From contig NZ_JAHDTF010000003.1 of assembly GCF_018531465.1 (NCBI RefSeq), positions 186,001 through 250,000 on the forward strand: 64,000 nt of DNA, in the 5' to 3' direction. The translations under genes were made by a program, and so were the position numbers. This DNA is from Sphaerisporangium fuscum (lineage in GTDB: Bacteria > Actinomycetota > Actinomycetes > Streptosporangiales > Streptosporangiaceae). A model generated the notes under the pieces. It was given only the letters and a program-made list of their open reading frames with translations, had not been told where the DNA came from and did not search any database. Of the stretch, positions 17,456 through 25,954 are shown one piece after another; position 1 is the first letter of the stretch; each line of letters opens with the position of its first letter.

Positions 17456-17620
17456 TCAGCAGCTGGACTCGATGGTGTACGCGATCACGCAGAGCGGGCT
17501 GGTGAGCCAGCTGGTGTCGGGGGTCGGCACCGCCTCGGGGACGTCGGCCACGGGGGCCGCCGCGACCTCGGCGAGCGAGGTGTAGGCGTCGGCGCCCTCC
17601 ATCAGGAACTGAGTGGACAA
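17456..17620 (-). CDS. lanA: Class V lanthipeptide precursor
   Basis: A 54-residue peptide starting at TTG 17620, eight nt after a perfect AGGAGG that is embedded in the last codons of the upstream HopA1 gene. The leader is Ala/Val/Pro/Glu-rich and shows no double-Gly. The putative core (about residues 36-54) contains Thr36, Ser37, Thr40, Ser41, Cys44, Thr49, Ser52, Ser53 and a C-terminal Cys54. Thr49 to Cys54 (TIESSC) has the same six-residue ring spacing as the AviMeCys ring of thioviridamide. Cys44 can form a (methyl)lanthionine with Thr40, Ser41 or Thr49. Identification rests on position among LanK, LanY and LanD plus the C-terminal Cys. Confidence 0.88.
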   Translation of the reverse strand: MSTQFLMEGADAYTSLAEVAAAPVADVPEAVPTPDTSWLTSPLCVIAYTIESSC

Positions 17621-17625
17621 GATGT

Positions 17626-18597
17626 TCACCTCCTTTCGTGTTCTTCGTCGGATCCGGGCCCGGGTCCGGGTCCGGAGGTCTCGAAGGGGACCGCCGGTGA
17701 GGTGAGGTTGCGGTGCAGGGCGCCGGGTGTGATCCCGGCGGCCAGCAGCGCCTCGGTCACCGACCGGTCCCGGTCGCCGCCGTGTTCGGCGTGGGCCAGC
17801 AGCCCGGCGGCGACGGCCTGCGAGCGGTGCTCGCCGAAACTCAGGCCGCGCATCCCGGGCCGGGGATCCTGCGGCTCCCAGCCCCAGCCGACGCCGCCGG
17901 CGAGCTCGGCGACGTAGGCCGACACGTCCCGCCGGAGCCCGCCGGCGGCGGTGGCCGCCCGGGTGAGCTCCGGAACCACGTGCCACGAACGCCGCCCCAG
18001 GTAGACGACGATGCTGTCGCGCCGCGGATACAGGTCGCGCGCGGAGAGCACCTTGGCCCGATAGGGAACCTGGAGGTCCTCCAGCCGGCCGAGCAGCGCG
18101 CCCCACAGGCCGGGCGCCGCGTCGGGCGTCTCGGCGCCGACGTACAGCCGGACGCAGGAGCCCGCCTCGAAGTCGTGGCCCAGCGAACCGTTGACGAGCA
18201 GGAAGCCGGGAGACAGCGCGGGCAGGACGGCGGGCACGCCGACCCATCGCGCGGGACCGCCGGGCGTCTCGGCCTCGGCGCCGAGCCGGGCCGCCGGGAC
18301 CAGCACCCGCACGCCGTGCAGGCGCACCACGTCGGCCGTTCCGGGCACCAGCGGGGCCAGGACGCGCGAGTCGCGGTGCGGGACCATCGCGCGGAGAGCC
18401 TGCTCGAAGCCGGGGTCGCGCAGCGACTTGCGGCGCGCGGTCTCCCTGGGCTTCTGCCCGGCGTGGAAGGCGTCGTACAGGGCGATCGACAGGGCGCCGC
18501 GCAGTGTCCTGGGGCCGTCGCCGCCGACCTCGCGATCGTCGACCGTGGCCGAGGTCAGGTCCGGGCTGATCCGCACCCGGTCGAGCAGCCGCCTCAC
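17626..18597 (-). CDS. lanY: HopA1-family protein (class V LanY)
   Basis: A 323-residue protein of the type III effector HopA1 family. The typical blocks YRAKVL...RRDSIVVYLGR and SFGEHRSQAVAAGL are visible. HopA1-like proteins pair with an APH-type kinase in class V lanthipeptide and thioamitide clusters, where they are assigned the elimination of phosphate from phospho-Ser/Thr. The GTG start at 18597 overlaps the lanK stop (GTGA), so the two should be translationally coupled and act as a complex. The C-terminus is Gly/Pro-rich and acidic, and its last codons supply the ribosome site of the precursor gene. Confidence 0.88.
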   Translation of the reverse strand: MRRLLDRVRISPDLTSATVDDREVGGDGPRTLRGALSIALYDAFHAGQKPRETARRKSLRDPGFEQALRAMVPHRDSRVLAPLVPGTADVVRLHGVRVLVPAARLGAEAETPGGPARWVGVPAVLPALSPGFLLVNGSLGHDFEAGSCVRLYVGAETPDAAPGLWGALLGRLEDLQVPYRAKVLSARDLYPRRDSIVVYLGRRSWHVVPELTRAATAAGGLRRDVSAYVAELAGGVGWGWEPQDPRPGMRGLSFGEHRSQAVAAGLLAHAEHGGDRDRSVTEALLAAGITPGALHRNLTSPAVPFETSGPGPGPGSDEEHERR

Positions 18598-19685
18598 CTG
18601 GCACCTCCGAAGCCCAGCGTGGTGGTGAACTCGGCGGGAGCCGTCAGGACCCTGCGTCCGACACCCGCCGCGGCGCGCTCCAGGGCCGTCAACCGGCTGC
18701 GCTCGATGCCGGCCGCGATGACCCGGTCGAACATGTGCCAGCCGGCGAAGGCCGCCGACCTGGTCGCCAGCTCCTCGTCGGCGCGAGCGGCCGGTCTGGC
18801 CTCCAGATAGCCCGACCAGAACGCCTCGATGTGCGGGCGCAGGGCCTCGAACCGCTGGACGCCGCCGGCCACGACCTCGCGCTCCCCGACGACGTCCTCG
18901 TGGCCGGCCATGCCGAGCACGACGGCGCGGTAGAGCCACTCACCGGCGAAGGCGCCCACGTCCCGCGCGGGGTCGGCCAGTCTGACCTCCTCCCAGTCGC
19001 CCAGGTGCAAGGTGCCGTCGTGATACAGGAACTGGTCGAGCCGGAGATCCCCGTGGACCAGGACGCGGGAGGCGCGTCCCTCCCACCGGCACAGCCTCGT
19101 GATCGCCTCGGCGACCGCGGGATCGTCGTGCAGGATCCCCCAGGCCTCCAGCTCTCCGCCGCTCGCCGCCGCGTAGAACTCCAGCGGGAGAGCGGACAGG
19201 CGGCCGAGCGGGGGGAGGGGCGGTTCCGAGGTGTCCTCGGCGACGGGTTCCGGCGCCGGGAGCGTGTGGAGTGTGCCGACCTGGACTCCCGCCAGGCGGG
19301 CGAGTTCGCTGGTGAAGTCGTCCTCGGAGGCGAGGTGGGCCCCGTTGCGCGCCTCGTCCAGCAGGGCGAGGGCCACCAGCCCGGACTCGCCGTCATCGCC
19401 GAGGAAGCGGGGGGTGGTGATGACGGCGTGCGCGTCGAGCAGTTCGCCCATCGCCCTGGTCCGCCGCACCCTCCGGCGCACCAGGTCCGCCTCGCCGCTG
19501 ATCCGCTTGACGAAGACCGGGACGCCGGCGTCGGTCACCCCAGCCCAGGTGTCGTTGCGGCCGAAGAACGCGGAGACGTCGTCCGGCCCGAGGTTCCCCA
19601 AACCGAGCCTCGTGAGGAACTCGGCCACCTCGGGAACCTCGTCGAGCGGCACCGGCAGCGGCCTCAGCCGTTCACGCACCGCCAT
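18594..19685 (-). CDS. lanK: APH-fold Ser/Thr kinase for class V dehydration (LanK)
   Basis: A 363-residue aminoglycoside-phosphotransferase-fold protein. VHGDLRLDQ carries the catalytic Asp213 and GDWEE supplies the metal-binding Asp230; FVKR at residues ~58-61 offers the ATP-binding Lys. It is the first gene of the class V operon and is coupled to the HopA1 gene. In class V systems this kinase phosphorylates precursor Ser/Thr before LanY-dependent elimination. The ATG at 19685 lies about 150 nt downstream of the minus-strand CACAAG-repeat promoter. Confidence 0.88.
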   Translation of the reverse strand: MAVRERLRPLPVPLDEVPEVAEFLTRLGLGNLGPDDVSAFFGRNDTWAGVTDAGVPVFVKRISGEADLVRRRVRRTRAMGELLDAHAVITTPRFLGDDGESGLVALALLDEARNGAHLASEDDFTSELARLAGVQVGTLHTLPAPEPVAEDTSEPPLPPLGRLSALPLEFYAAASGGELEAWGILHDDPAVAEAITRLCRWEGRASRVLVHGDLRLDQFLYHDGTLHLGDWEEVRLADPARDVGAFAGEWLYRAVVLGMAGHEDVVGEREVVAGGVQRFEALRPHIEAFWSGYLEARPAARADEELATRSAAFAGWHMFDRVIAAGIERSRLTALERAAAGVGRRVLTAPAEFTTTLGFGGAR

Positions 19686-19838
19686 CGCCGGCTCCCGAGA
19701 CGCGGGAGGCCGCCGTCCGGTGTTTCCCCTGCATGAGTCTGTCTCCCCGTGACTGGAACGGAAATCGTGAGCACGTCCGACTCACCCGCATGACCGGCCG
19801 GTGAGTGAGCGCGGCTTCGTCCGCCGCGGACGGCCACC

Positions 19839-19870
19839 AGCATGGGCCGCACGCCTTGTGGTGATCTTGG
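19839..19870 (-). promoter_or_regulatory. CACAAG-repeat promoter of the class V (lanK) operon
   Basis: On the minus strand the 16-mer CCAAGATCACCACAAG (19870-19855) has two CAAG cores 11 bp apart. It is followed, 10 nt after the last repeat, by CATGCT (19844-19839) as a -10-like hexamer. The element matches the last two repeats upstream of lanL and lanM (consensus YCAAGNNCRYCACAAG). The remaining 154 bp to the lanK start show no gene. Confidence 0.6.
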
Positions 19871-19888
19871 AGCCGCCCTTCCCGCGGT

Positions 19889-19933
19889 CCCACAAGGTCC
19901 TTCAAGGGCGTCACAAGCCGTCCGCTCGATGCT
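19889..19933 (+). promoter_or_regulatory. CACAAG-repeat promoter of the class II (lanM) operon
   Basis: CAAG cores at 19893, 19903 and 19914 are spaced 10 and 11 bp apart, as upstream of lanL. GATGCT (19928-19933) lies exactly 10 nt after the last repeat, giving a leader of about 65 nt before the GTG of lanM. It lies back to back with the minus-strand element only 18 bp away, so one regulator bound between them could drive both operons. Confidence 0.65.
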
Positions 19934-20004
19934 CGTGATCGCTGACGCCGACGACGAAGGCGGTTCCCGTCGCGGGTCGTGATCCGCCGGGGGAAGGGGA
20001 TGAA

Positions 20005-23000
20005 GTGACCACAGGGGCGACACGCGCCGCGCTGGGCACGGCGTGGTGGACGGGTGGGCTGAACCTGAGCGAGCGGCGAGCCGGACTCCGGCCCGGCCCT
20101 TCGCCGGCACCGGCCGGCGCAGCCACCCGCTGGCGCCTGCGCCAGTGGCGGGACACCCACGGGCTGGAGGAGCGCGGGCTCTTCGAGCGGCGCCTGGAGG
20201 ACGCGGGCCTGACCGTCGAGCGACTGATCGGGCTGCTCGAGGAGGAGCCCGCCGCGCTGGCGGGCCGTCACCCCGCACCCGCCTGGGCCGGGCAGGTCGC
20301 CGACGTGATCGCCTCGATGAGAGAAGAGGCCGCCGAGGACGGGTTCGGGCCGATCCTGGCGCCCTTCGCGAGGATCGCACTGAGCCGGCTGGCCGCGGGC
20401 CTGGGCGAACTCGCCGGGATGGTCCACGCCGGCTCCCTGCTGGAGGAATGGGCCGGCCGTCTGCGGCGGAACCTCACCACGCTGGCGTCACGGACTCTGG
20501 TCCTGGAGCTGAACGTCATGCGCGTCGGCCGGCGGCTGGCGGGGTCTACGCCGCAGGAGCGGTTCGCCGACTTCGTGCGGCGCTTCCAGCGGCCCGAGGC
20601 CGTGGCGGCGCTGTGCGAGGAGTATCCCGTGCTGGCCCGGCTGCTGGTGGAGGAGGCCTCGCGCTTCGCCGACGTGCGGCTGGAGATGCTGGAGAGGTTC
20701 GCCCGGGACCGCGCCGAGATCGTGCGCGCCCTGCTGGGCGGCGCCGACCCGGGCGCGCTCGTGAAGGCCGCCGTCGGCGGCGACACGCATCAGAGCGGCC
20801 GGTCGGTGGCCGTCCTGAGCTTCGCCGGCGGGGCCCGGGTCGTCTACAAGCCGCGCCCCCAGGCCGTGCACCGGCACTTCAACGCCGCCCTGGCGTGGCT
20901 GAACGACCGGGTCGCCGGGCTGGACCTGATCCGGTTGACCGTGGTGGATCGCGGCCGGTACGGCTGGGTGGAGTTCGCCCCGCACCTGCCGTGCCAGGAC
21001 CAGGAAGCCGTCGACCGCTACTACCACCGGCTCGGCGCGCTGCTGGCCCTCATCCACGCCCTGGACGGCGCCGACTTCCACTGCGAGAACCTGATCGCCC
21101 GCGGGGACCAGCCGGTGCTGGTCGACCTGGAGGCCCTGCTGCACCCGATCGTGCCCACCGCCGAGCACGAGCGGCTGCTCGACGATCCGGCGGAACGGGC
21201 CCTGGAGGCGTCGGTGAGCCGCAGCGCCCTGCTCCCGCAGTTGATCGTCGGTGAGAACGGCGTGGCCGACCTGTCGGGCATGGGCGGTGACAAGGGCGCG
21301 CCGATGCCGATGAGGTCACCGGCCTGGGCCGGTCAGGGCACCGACGAGATGCGGCTGATCCGCGACCAGATGACCTTCCCGGGCGGGCGGAACCGGCCGT
21401 ATGTCGGCGGGAGCGAGGCGCAGACGGAACCGGCGGACCACATCGAGTCCTTCCTGTCCGGGTTCGGCCGCGCCTACGACGCCATCGTGGCCGATGCGGG
21501 CGACCTGACGGCGCTGCTGCGGAGGTTCGCCGGAGACGAGGTGCGGGTGGTGCTGCGGCCGACCAGGATCTACGGCACGTTGCTGACCGAATCCACCCAT
21601 CCCGACGTCCTGCGCCACGGCCTCGACCGGGATCGGGTCCTCGACTACCTGTGGGCGATCTCCGGCGGCGACCCGGCCCGACAGCGAGTGGTCCGGTACG
21701 AGATCGAGGACCTGTGGGCGGGCGACATCCCCATCTTCACCACCCGTCCCGACAGCACCGACCTGTGGACCTCGGGCGGCGTCCGGATCCCCGGCCTCCT
21801 GCGGGAGCCCGGCCTGACCCGCGCGACCCGCAAGATCATGAGCCTCGGGGACGCCGATCGCGCCCGCCAGGAGTGGGTGATCCGCGCGTCGATGGTCAGC
21901 CGGGACCGGTCGGGGTTGGCCGCCCTGGTCCAGGAGGCGCCCTCCGGCCCGTCCGGCGGTACACCTCCCGATCCGGCCCGGCTCGTCGCCGCGGCCCGGG
22001 ACATCGCCGACCTCATCGCCCGCGACGCCTGCGACGACGGGAAACGCGTCAACTGGCTCGGCCTGGAACTGGTCGACGAGAAGCACTGGACGCCCCGGCC
22101 GCTGGGACCGGACCTGTACGGCGGCTACATCGGGGTGGCCCTGTTCCTGGCCCGGCTGGCCGTGGTGACCGGTGCCGAGCGCTACGCCGACCTGGCCCGC
22201 CGCGCTCTGACGCCGGTCCCTCGCCTCGCCGGGAACGCCGACGGCAGGCCGGTCATGGGCGCCTTCACCGGGCTGGCGGGGGTGGCGTACGGGCTGCTGC
22301 ATCTCGCCGTCCTGCTGGAGGAACCCGCCCTCGCCGAGCCGGTCGCGGCCTTCGCGGAGCTGTCGGCGAAGGCCGCCGAACAGGACGACACGCTCGACGT
22401 CATCGGCGGCAGCGCCGGCACCCTGGCAGTGATGCTCGCGGTCCACCGGGCCACCGGCCTGGCCGCCGCCTGGAGAGCGGCCGAGGTGTGCGCCGAACGG
22501 CTCCTGACCACCGCGGCGCCGACCGGAGCGGGAGTGGCCTGGCGGACGACCGTGGCCGCCGACCGGCCGCTGACCGGCTTCTCGCACGGCGCCGCCGGCA
22601 TCGGCTGGGCGCTGCTCCGCTTCGCGTCCGCGGGCGGCGACCGGCGCGCCGCCGAGGTCGCGCTGGCGGCGTTCGCCTACGAACACGAGCAGTACCGGCC
22701 GCGCGAACGCGGCTGGCCCGACCACCGGCAGGGGCCGGCGAGCGGTTCGGTGTCCCACGCGTGGTGTCACGGCGCCCCCGGCATCGGACTGTCCCGGATC
22801 AGCGGTCCGGAACTGGCAGAGGGTAGCGCCGCCGGTCGGCGTGGCGGCCAGCCGCCGGGCGACGTCCATCCGCGGGCCGATCTCGAACTCGCGCTCCAGG
22901 CCGAGCTCGCCCGCCGGCCGATGGCCAACCACAGCCTCTGCCACGGCGAGCTGGGCAACCTGGAACTGCTGATCCGGCTACGGGAGCGCCCGGAGGCGGC

Positions 23001-23202
23001 GCAGGCGCTGGAGGCCCGCACCGCCCACATCCTGGACGACCTGGCGCGCCGCGGCCCCCGCTGCGGCGTCCCGGGGGACGCCGCCGGCCCCGGGCTGCTG
23101 AACGGCCTGGCCGGCATCGGGTACGGCCTGCTGCGGCTGGCCGACCCCGGCCGCGTCCCGTCGGTGCTGCTGCTCGACGCGCCGGCCGGGAAGGTCCGCT
23201 GA
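20005..23202 (+). CDS. lanM: Class II lanthipeptide synthetase LanM
   Basis: A 1,065-residue bifunctional synthetase. The N-terminal dehydratase domain (DUF4135, about residues 150-560) contains VVYKPRP and DFHCENLIA...VLVDLEALLHP. The C-terminal LanC-like cyclase (about 680-1060) has the zinc ligands Cys921 (WCHG), Cys979 and His980 (LCHG). It phosphorylates and dehydrates Ser/Thr and forms lanthionine rings in the class II precursor at 25550. The GTG start at 20005 follows GGGAAGGGGA; the nearby ATG at 20000 hits a stop after two codons. The stop overlaps the lanT start (TGATG). Confidence 0.95.
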   Translation: MTTGATRAALGTAWWTGGLNLSERRAGLRPGPSPAPAGAATRWRLRQWRDTHGLEERGLFERRLEDAGLTVERLIGLLEEEPAALAGRHPAPAWAGQVADVIASMREEAAEDGFGPILAPFARIALSRLAAGLGELAGMVHAGSLLEEWAGRLRRNLTTLASRTLVLELNVMRVGRRLAGSTPQERFADFVRRFQRPEAVAALCEEYPVLARLLVEEASRFADVRLEMLERFARDRAEIVRALLGGADPGALVKAAVGGDTHQSGRSVAVLSFAGGARVVYKPRPQAVHRHFNAALAWLNDRVAGLDLIRLTVVDRGRYGWVEFAPHLPCQDQEAVDRYYHRLGALLALIHALDGADFHCENLIARGDQPVLVDLEALLHPIVPTAEHERLLDDPAERALEASVSRSALLPQLIVGENGVADLSGMGGDKGAPMPMRSPAWAGQGTDEMRLIRDQMTFPGGRNRPYVGGSEAQTEPADHIESFLSGFGRAYDAIVADAGDLTALLRRFAGDEVRVVLRPTRIYGTLLTESTHPDVLRHGLDRDRVLDYLWAISGGDPARQRVVRYEIEDLWAGDIPIFTTRPDSTDLWTSGGVRIPGLLREPGLTRATRKIMSLGDADRARQEWVIRASMVSRDRSGLAALVQEAPSGPSGGTPPDPARLVAAARDIADLIARDACDDGKRVNWLGLELVDEKHWTPRPLGPDLYGGYIGVALFLARLAVVTGAERYADLARRALTPVPRLAGNADGRPVMGAFTGLAGVAYGLLHLAVLLEEPALAEPVAAFAELSAKAAEQDDTLDVIGGSAGTLAVMLAVHRATGLAAAWRAAEVCAERLLTTAAPTGAGVAWRTTVAADRPLTGFSHGAAGIGWALLRFASAGGDRRAAEVALAAFAYEHEQYRPRERGWPDHRQGPASGSVSHAWCHGAPGIGLSRISGPELAEGSAAGRRGGQPPGDVHPRADLELALQAELARRPMANHSLCHGELGNLELLIRLRERPEAAQALEARTAHILDDLARRGPRCGVPGDAAGPGLLNGLAGIGYGLLRLADPGRVPSVLLLDAPAGKVR

Positions 23203-25355
23203 TGGCCCGCGTCCCGCTACGGCACCAGCTGACCTCCACCGAGTGCGCCGCGGCCTGCCTGGCGATGATGGCCAGCTTCCACGGCAGGGACACCCGGGTG
23301 GCCGAGTGCCGCGACCTTCTCGGCATCGGCCGCGACGGGGTGTCGGCCCCCCAGCTGGTCACCGCCGCGTCCCGGATGGGGTTGCGGGCCCGGACCGAGC
23401 GGGTGCCGCGGCTCAGGGAGCTTGGTGAGCCGCTCATCGCCTACCAGAGCGACCACCACTTCGTCGTCGTGGAGAAGATCACCGCGCGCCGCGCCCGCGT
23501 CGCCGACCCCGCGTTCGGACGCCAGTGGCAGAGCCTGGACGAGTTCGACCGCCGCTACGGCGGGGCAGTGATCAGCGTCTCAAGGGGCCCGGACTTCGTA
23601 CGGCGGCGCACCCCGCTGCGTGAGTCACTGATGTTCCGCTATCTGCGCGACTTCGTGGCGCTGCCCGGCAGCCGGCCGCTGCTGGGCGCCGTCGTCGCCT
23701 GCGCGCTCGTGCTCAAGATGCTCGCCCTGGTGTTGCCCGTCGCCACCCAGCAGGTCGTCGACACCTTCGCCCCCGACCGGCGCGCGGACGTGCTGCCCGT
23801 CTTCGCCGCGGTGGTGCTCGGCACCACCGTCCTGGCCGGGCTGACATCCCTGCTGCGCGAGCTGGCCGTGCTGACCCTCCGGGTCCGGGCGGAGGCGGTG
23901 CTCGGCCGGCAGCTGATCCGTCACATGCTGCGGCTGCCGCTGACCTTCTTCATCCAGCGCCGCCGAGGCGACCTGCTCGCCCGGCTGGGCAGCGTCTCCA
24001 CGACGCGGGAGGCCGTCACGCAGAGGCTGCTGACCCTGATCCTGGACGCGGCGTTGCTCACTGGCTACCTGATCGGCCTGACCCTGCTCGCCCCCGGTTA
24101 CGTGCTGGTCGTCCTGGTGATGGCCGCCGCGCACGTGCTGCTGGTGCTCAGGATCTCCCCCCGGATCGGGGCGGTTCACCAGCGCGAGCTGTCGACCAAG
24201 GCCGAGGAGCAGAGCTACCTCACCGAGACCCTCGAAGCCATCGTCCCGGTCAAGGCCAACGGCGTCGAGCCCCGTGCCGAGCGGCACTGGATGCGCCTGT
24301 ACGACCACCATCGGAGCGCGCTGCTCGCCCGCGGCCGCATCACCGCGACCCTGGAGGCTCTGCACCAGAGCCTGCTCACCCTGGCCCCGTTGTTACTGCT
24401 GCTGTTCGGGCTGGCGCTCGTCCTGTCGGGCGGGATGACGCTCGGCACGGCGCTGGCCGCCAACACCGTGGCCCTGGCGGTGCTCGCCCCCGTCCAGAGC
24501 CTGGCCGGCGCGGGGCAGAACTACCCGATGCTGCGCAGCCAGATCGAGCGGGTGTACGACATCGTCGACGCCGGCGAGGAACCCGGCGGCGGGGTCCGCC
24601 TGACCTCGGGCGCCGCCAGCCGCGTCGAGGTGGAGGGGCTGGTCTTCCACTACCAGGCCGACGCCGAACCGGTGGTGAAGGACCTGACGTTCAGCGTCCC
24701 CGCCGGGTCCAAGCTGGGCATCGTCGGCCGCACCGGCTCGGGCAAGAGCACGATAGCCCTGCTCGTCCTCGGCCTGCTGCGCCCCACGGGCGGCACCGTC
24801 CGGCACGACGGCCACCCCCTGGACGAGCTGGACGTCCACGACCTGCGTTCGCGGTGCGGGGCCGTGCTCCAGGACCTGACGCTGTTCAACGGCACCATCA
24901 AGGACAACCTCACCTTGGGCCGCGAGGACGCGACCGACGCCGAGGTGGTGCGCGCCGCGTCGATCGCGGGGCTGCACGACGACGTCGTCGCGATGCCGAT
25001 GGGCTACCAGACCCTGGTCGGCGAGGCCGGCGCCGCCCTGTCGGCCGGCCAGCGCCAGCGCGTCGCCCTGGCCCGCGCCCTCGTCCACCGGCCCCGCCTG
25101 CTCATCCTCGACGAGGCCACCAGCCATCTCGATCCCGAGACCGAACGCCGCGTCGACGCGGCGCTGTCCGGGCTGGAGGTCACGCGGATCGTCATCTCGC
25201 ACCGGCTGAGCGCGATCCGCGACGCCGACCGGATCCTCGTACTCGACCGGGGGCGCATGGTCGCCATGGGCCGTCATGAGGAGCTCATCTCGGTGGCGGG
25301 GACGTACAAGCGGCTGTTCGCGGACGATTCGGCGCCCGAGGTGCTCAGCGCGTGA
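23202..25355 (+). CDS. lanT: Peptidase C39-containing ABC exporter (LanT)
   Basis: A 717-residue bifunctional exporter. The N-terminal C39 peptidase domain carries Cys15 (STECAAACL), His86 (HHFVVV) and Asp102 (ADPAF). A six-helix membrane domain (~150-440) follows, then an ATPase domain with Walker [10 protein letters not shown], signature [15 protein letters not shown] and Walker [13 protein letters not shown]. The family cleaves leaders after a double-Gly motif during export. The precursor at 25550 has such a motif (VGG). Translation is coupled to lanM through TGATG. Confidence 0.95.
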   Translation: MARVPLRHQLTSTECAAACLAMMASFHGRDTRVAECRDLLGIGRDGVSAPQLVTAASRMGLRARTERVPRLRELGEPLIAYQSDHHFVVVEKITARRARVADPAFGRQWQSLDEFDRRYGGAVISVSRGPDFVRRRTPLRESLMFRYLRDFVALPGSRPLLGAVVACALVLKMLALVLPVATQQVVDTFAPDRRADVLPVFAAVVLGTTVLAGLTSLLRELAVLTLRVRAEAVLGRQLIRHMLRLPLTFFIQRRRGDLLARLGSVSTTREAVTQRLLTLILDAALLTGYLIGLTLLAPGYVLVVLVMAAAHVLLVLRISPRIGAVHQRELSTKAEEQSYLTETLEAIVPVKANGVEPRAERHWMRLYDHHRSALLARGRITATLEALHQSLLTLAPLLLLLFGLALVLSGGMTLGTALAANTVALAVLAPVQSLAGAGQNYPMLRSQIERVYDIVDAGEEPGGGVRLTSGAASRVEVEGLVFHYQADAEPVVKDLTFSVPAGSKLGIVGRTGSGKSTIALLVLGLLRPTGGTVRHDGHPLDELDVHDLRSRCGAVLQDLTLFNGTIKDNLTLGREDATDAEVVRAASIAGLHDDVVAMPMGYQTLVGEAGAALSAGQRQRVALARALVHRPRLLILDEATSHLDPETERRVDAALSGLEVTRIVISHRLSAIRDADRILVLDRGRMVAMGRHEELISVAGTYKRLFADDSAPEVLSA

Positions 25356-25549
25356 CCCACACCTGACCTGACGACCTGCCGGCCACCGGGACGGGATCAC
25401 CGCCCGTCCGGCCGGATACCGAGTCTTCACGCCGTCCAGCCGCCCCGGCCAGCGAACCGAGGCACTGGCGCGTGAGCGGCGCCGGGCTCACCGGCGCGTC
25501 CACCCACGGACGGGGCGCGACACCCTGTCCGTTCCATCAAGGAGGTTAC

Positions 25550-25717
25550 ATGTCCGACCACGAGCTGATCCGGCAGTGGAAGAACCCCCAGGGCCGCGAT
25601 GCGGATCTCGTCCACCCCGCCGGTGACATCGTCCTGGACGACAAGATCGTCGGCGGCCAGCGGTCCACCGAGTACGCCTTCAGCCTCGGCTGCTGCCCCA
25701 CCGACTGGTGGTGCTAG
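25550..25717 (+). CDS. lanA: Class II lanthipeptide precursor
   Basis: A 55-residue peptide behind a consensus AAGGAGGT. The leader begins IRQWKNPQGR and contains HPAGDIVL, as in mersacidin/lacticin-type class II leaders, and ends in the double-Gly motif VGG (residues 34-36) for the C39 peptidase. The 19-residue core has Ser39, Thr40, Ser45 and Thr51 as dehydratable residues and Cys48, Cys49 and Cys55 as thiols, with a Trp-Trp-Cys end. Three rings are possible, leaving one dehydrated residue. It lies 194 bp after lanT with no terminator between, so it may be co-transcribed. Confidence 0.92.
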   Translation: MSDHELIRQWKNPQGRDADLVHPAGDIVLDDKIVGGQRSTEYAFSLGCCPTDWWC

Positions 25718-25731
25718 GAAGCACCCCTCCG

Positions 25732-25764
25732 CCTCGCCCCGGCCCGTCACGGGCCGGGGCGAGG
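25732..25764 (+). terminator. Terminator after the class II precursor
   Basis: A perfect 15-bp stem (25732-25746 with 25750-25764) and a 3-nt loop, 14 bp after the precursor stop. The following 190 bp up to the SARP gene hold no further gene that I can support. Confidence 0.82.
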
Positions 25765-25954
25765 GCCTCTGCTGATCACCCAGAGGGGTGATCGCGAATC
25801 AGCCTGGCGGCGGACGAGGAGACGCCCGGCGGCGGCCTACTCTCTCGCTTGCGGGGGAGCGGGCCGCCCTGCTCGGGCAAGCCCCGTGCGGGCTTCCCGG
25901 CGGGAGCCGCCCGGCGGATCCCCCGCCGATGTCGCGTTCGCCGGCTGATCTTGG

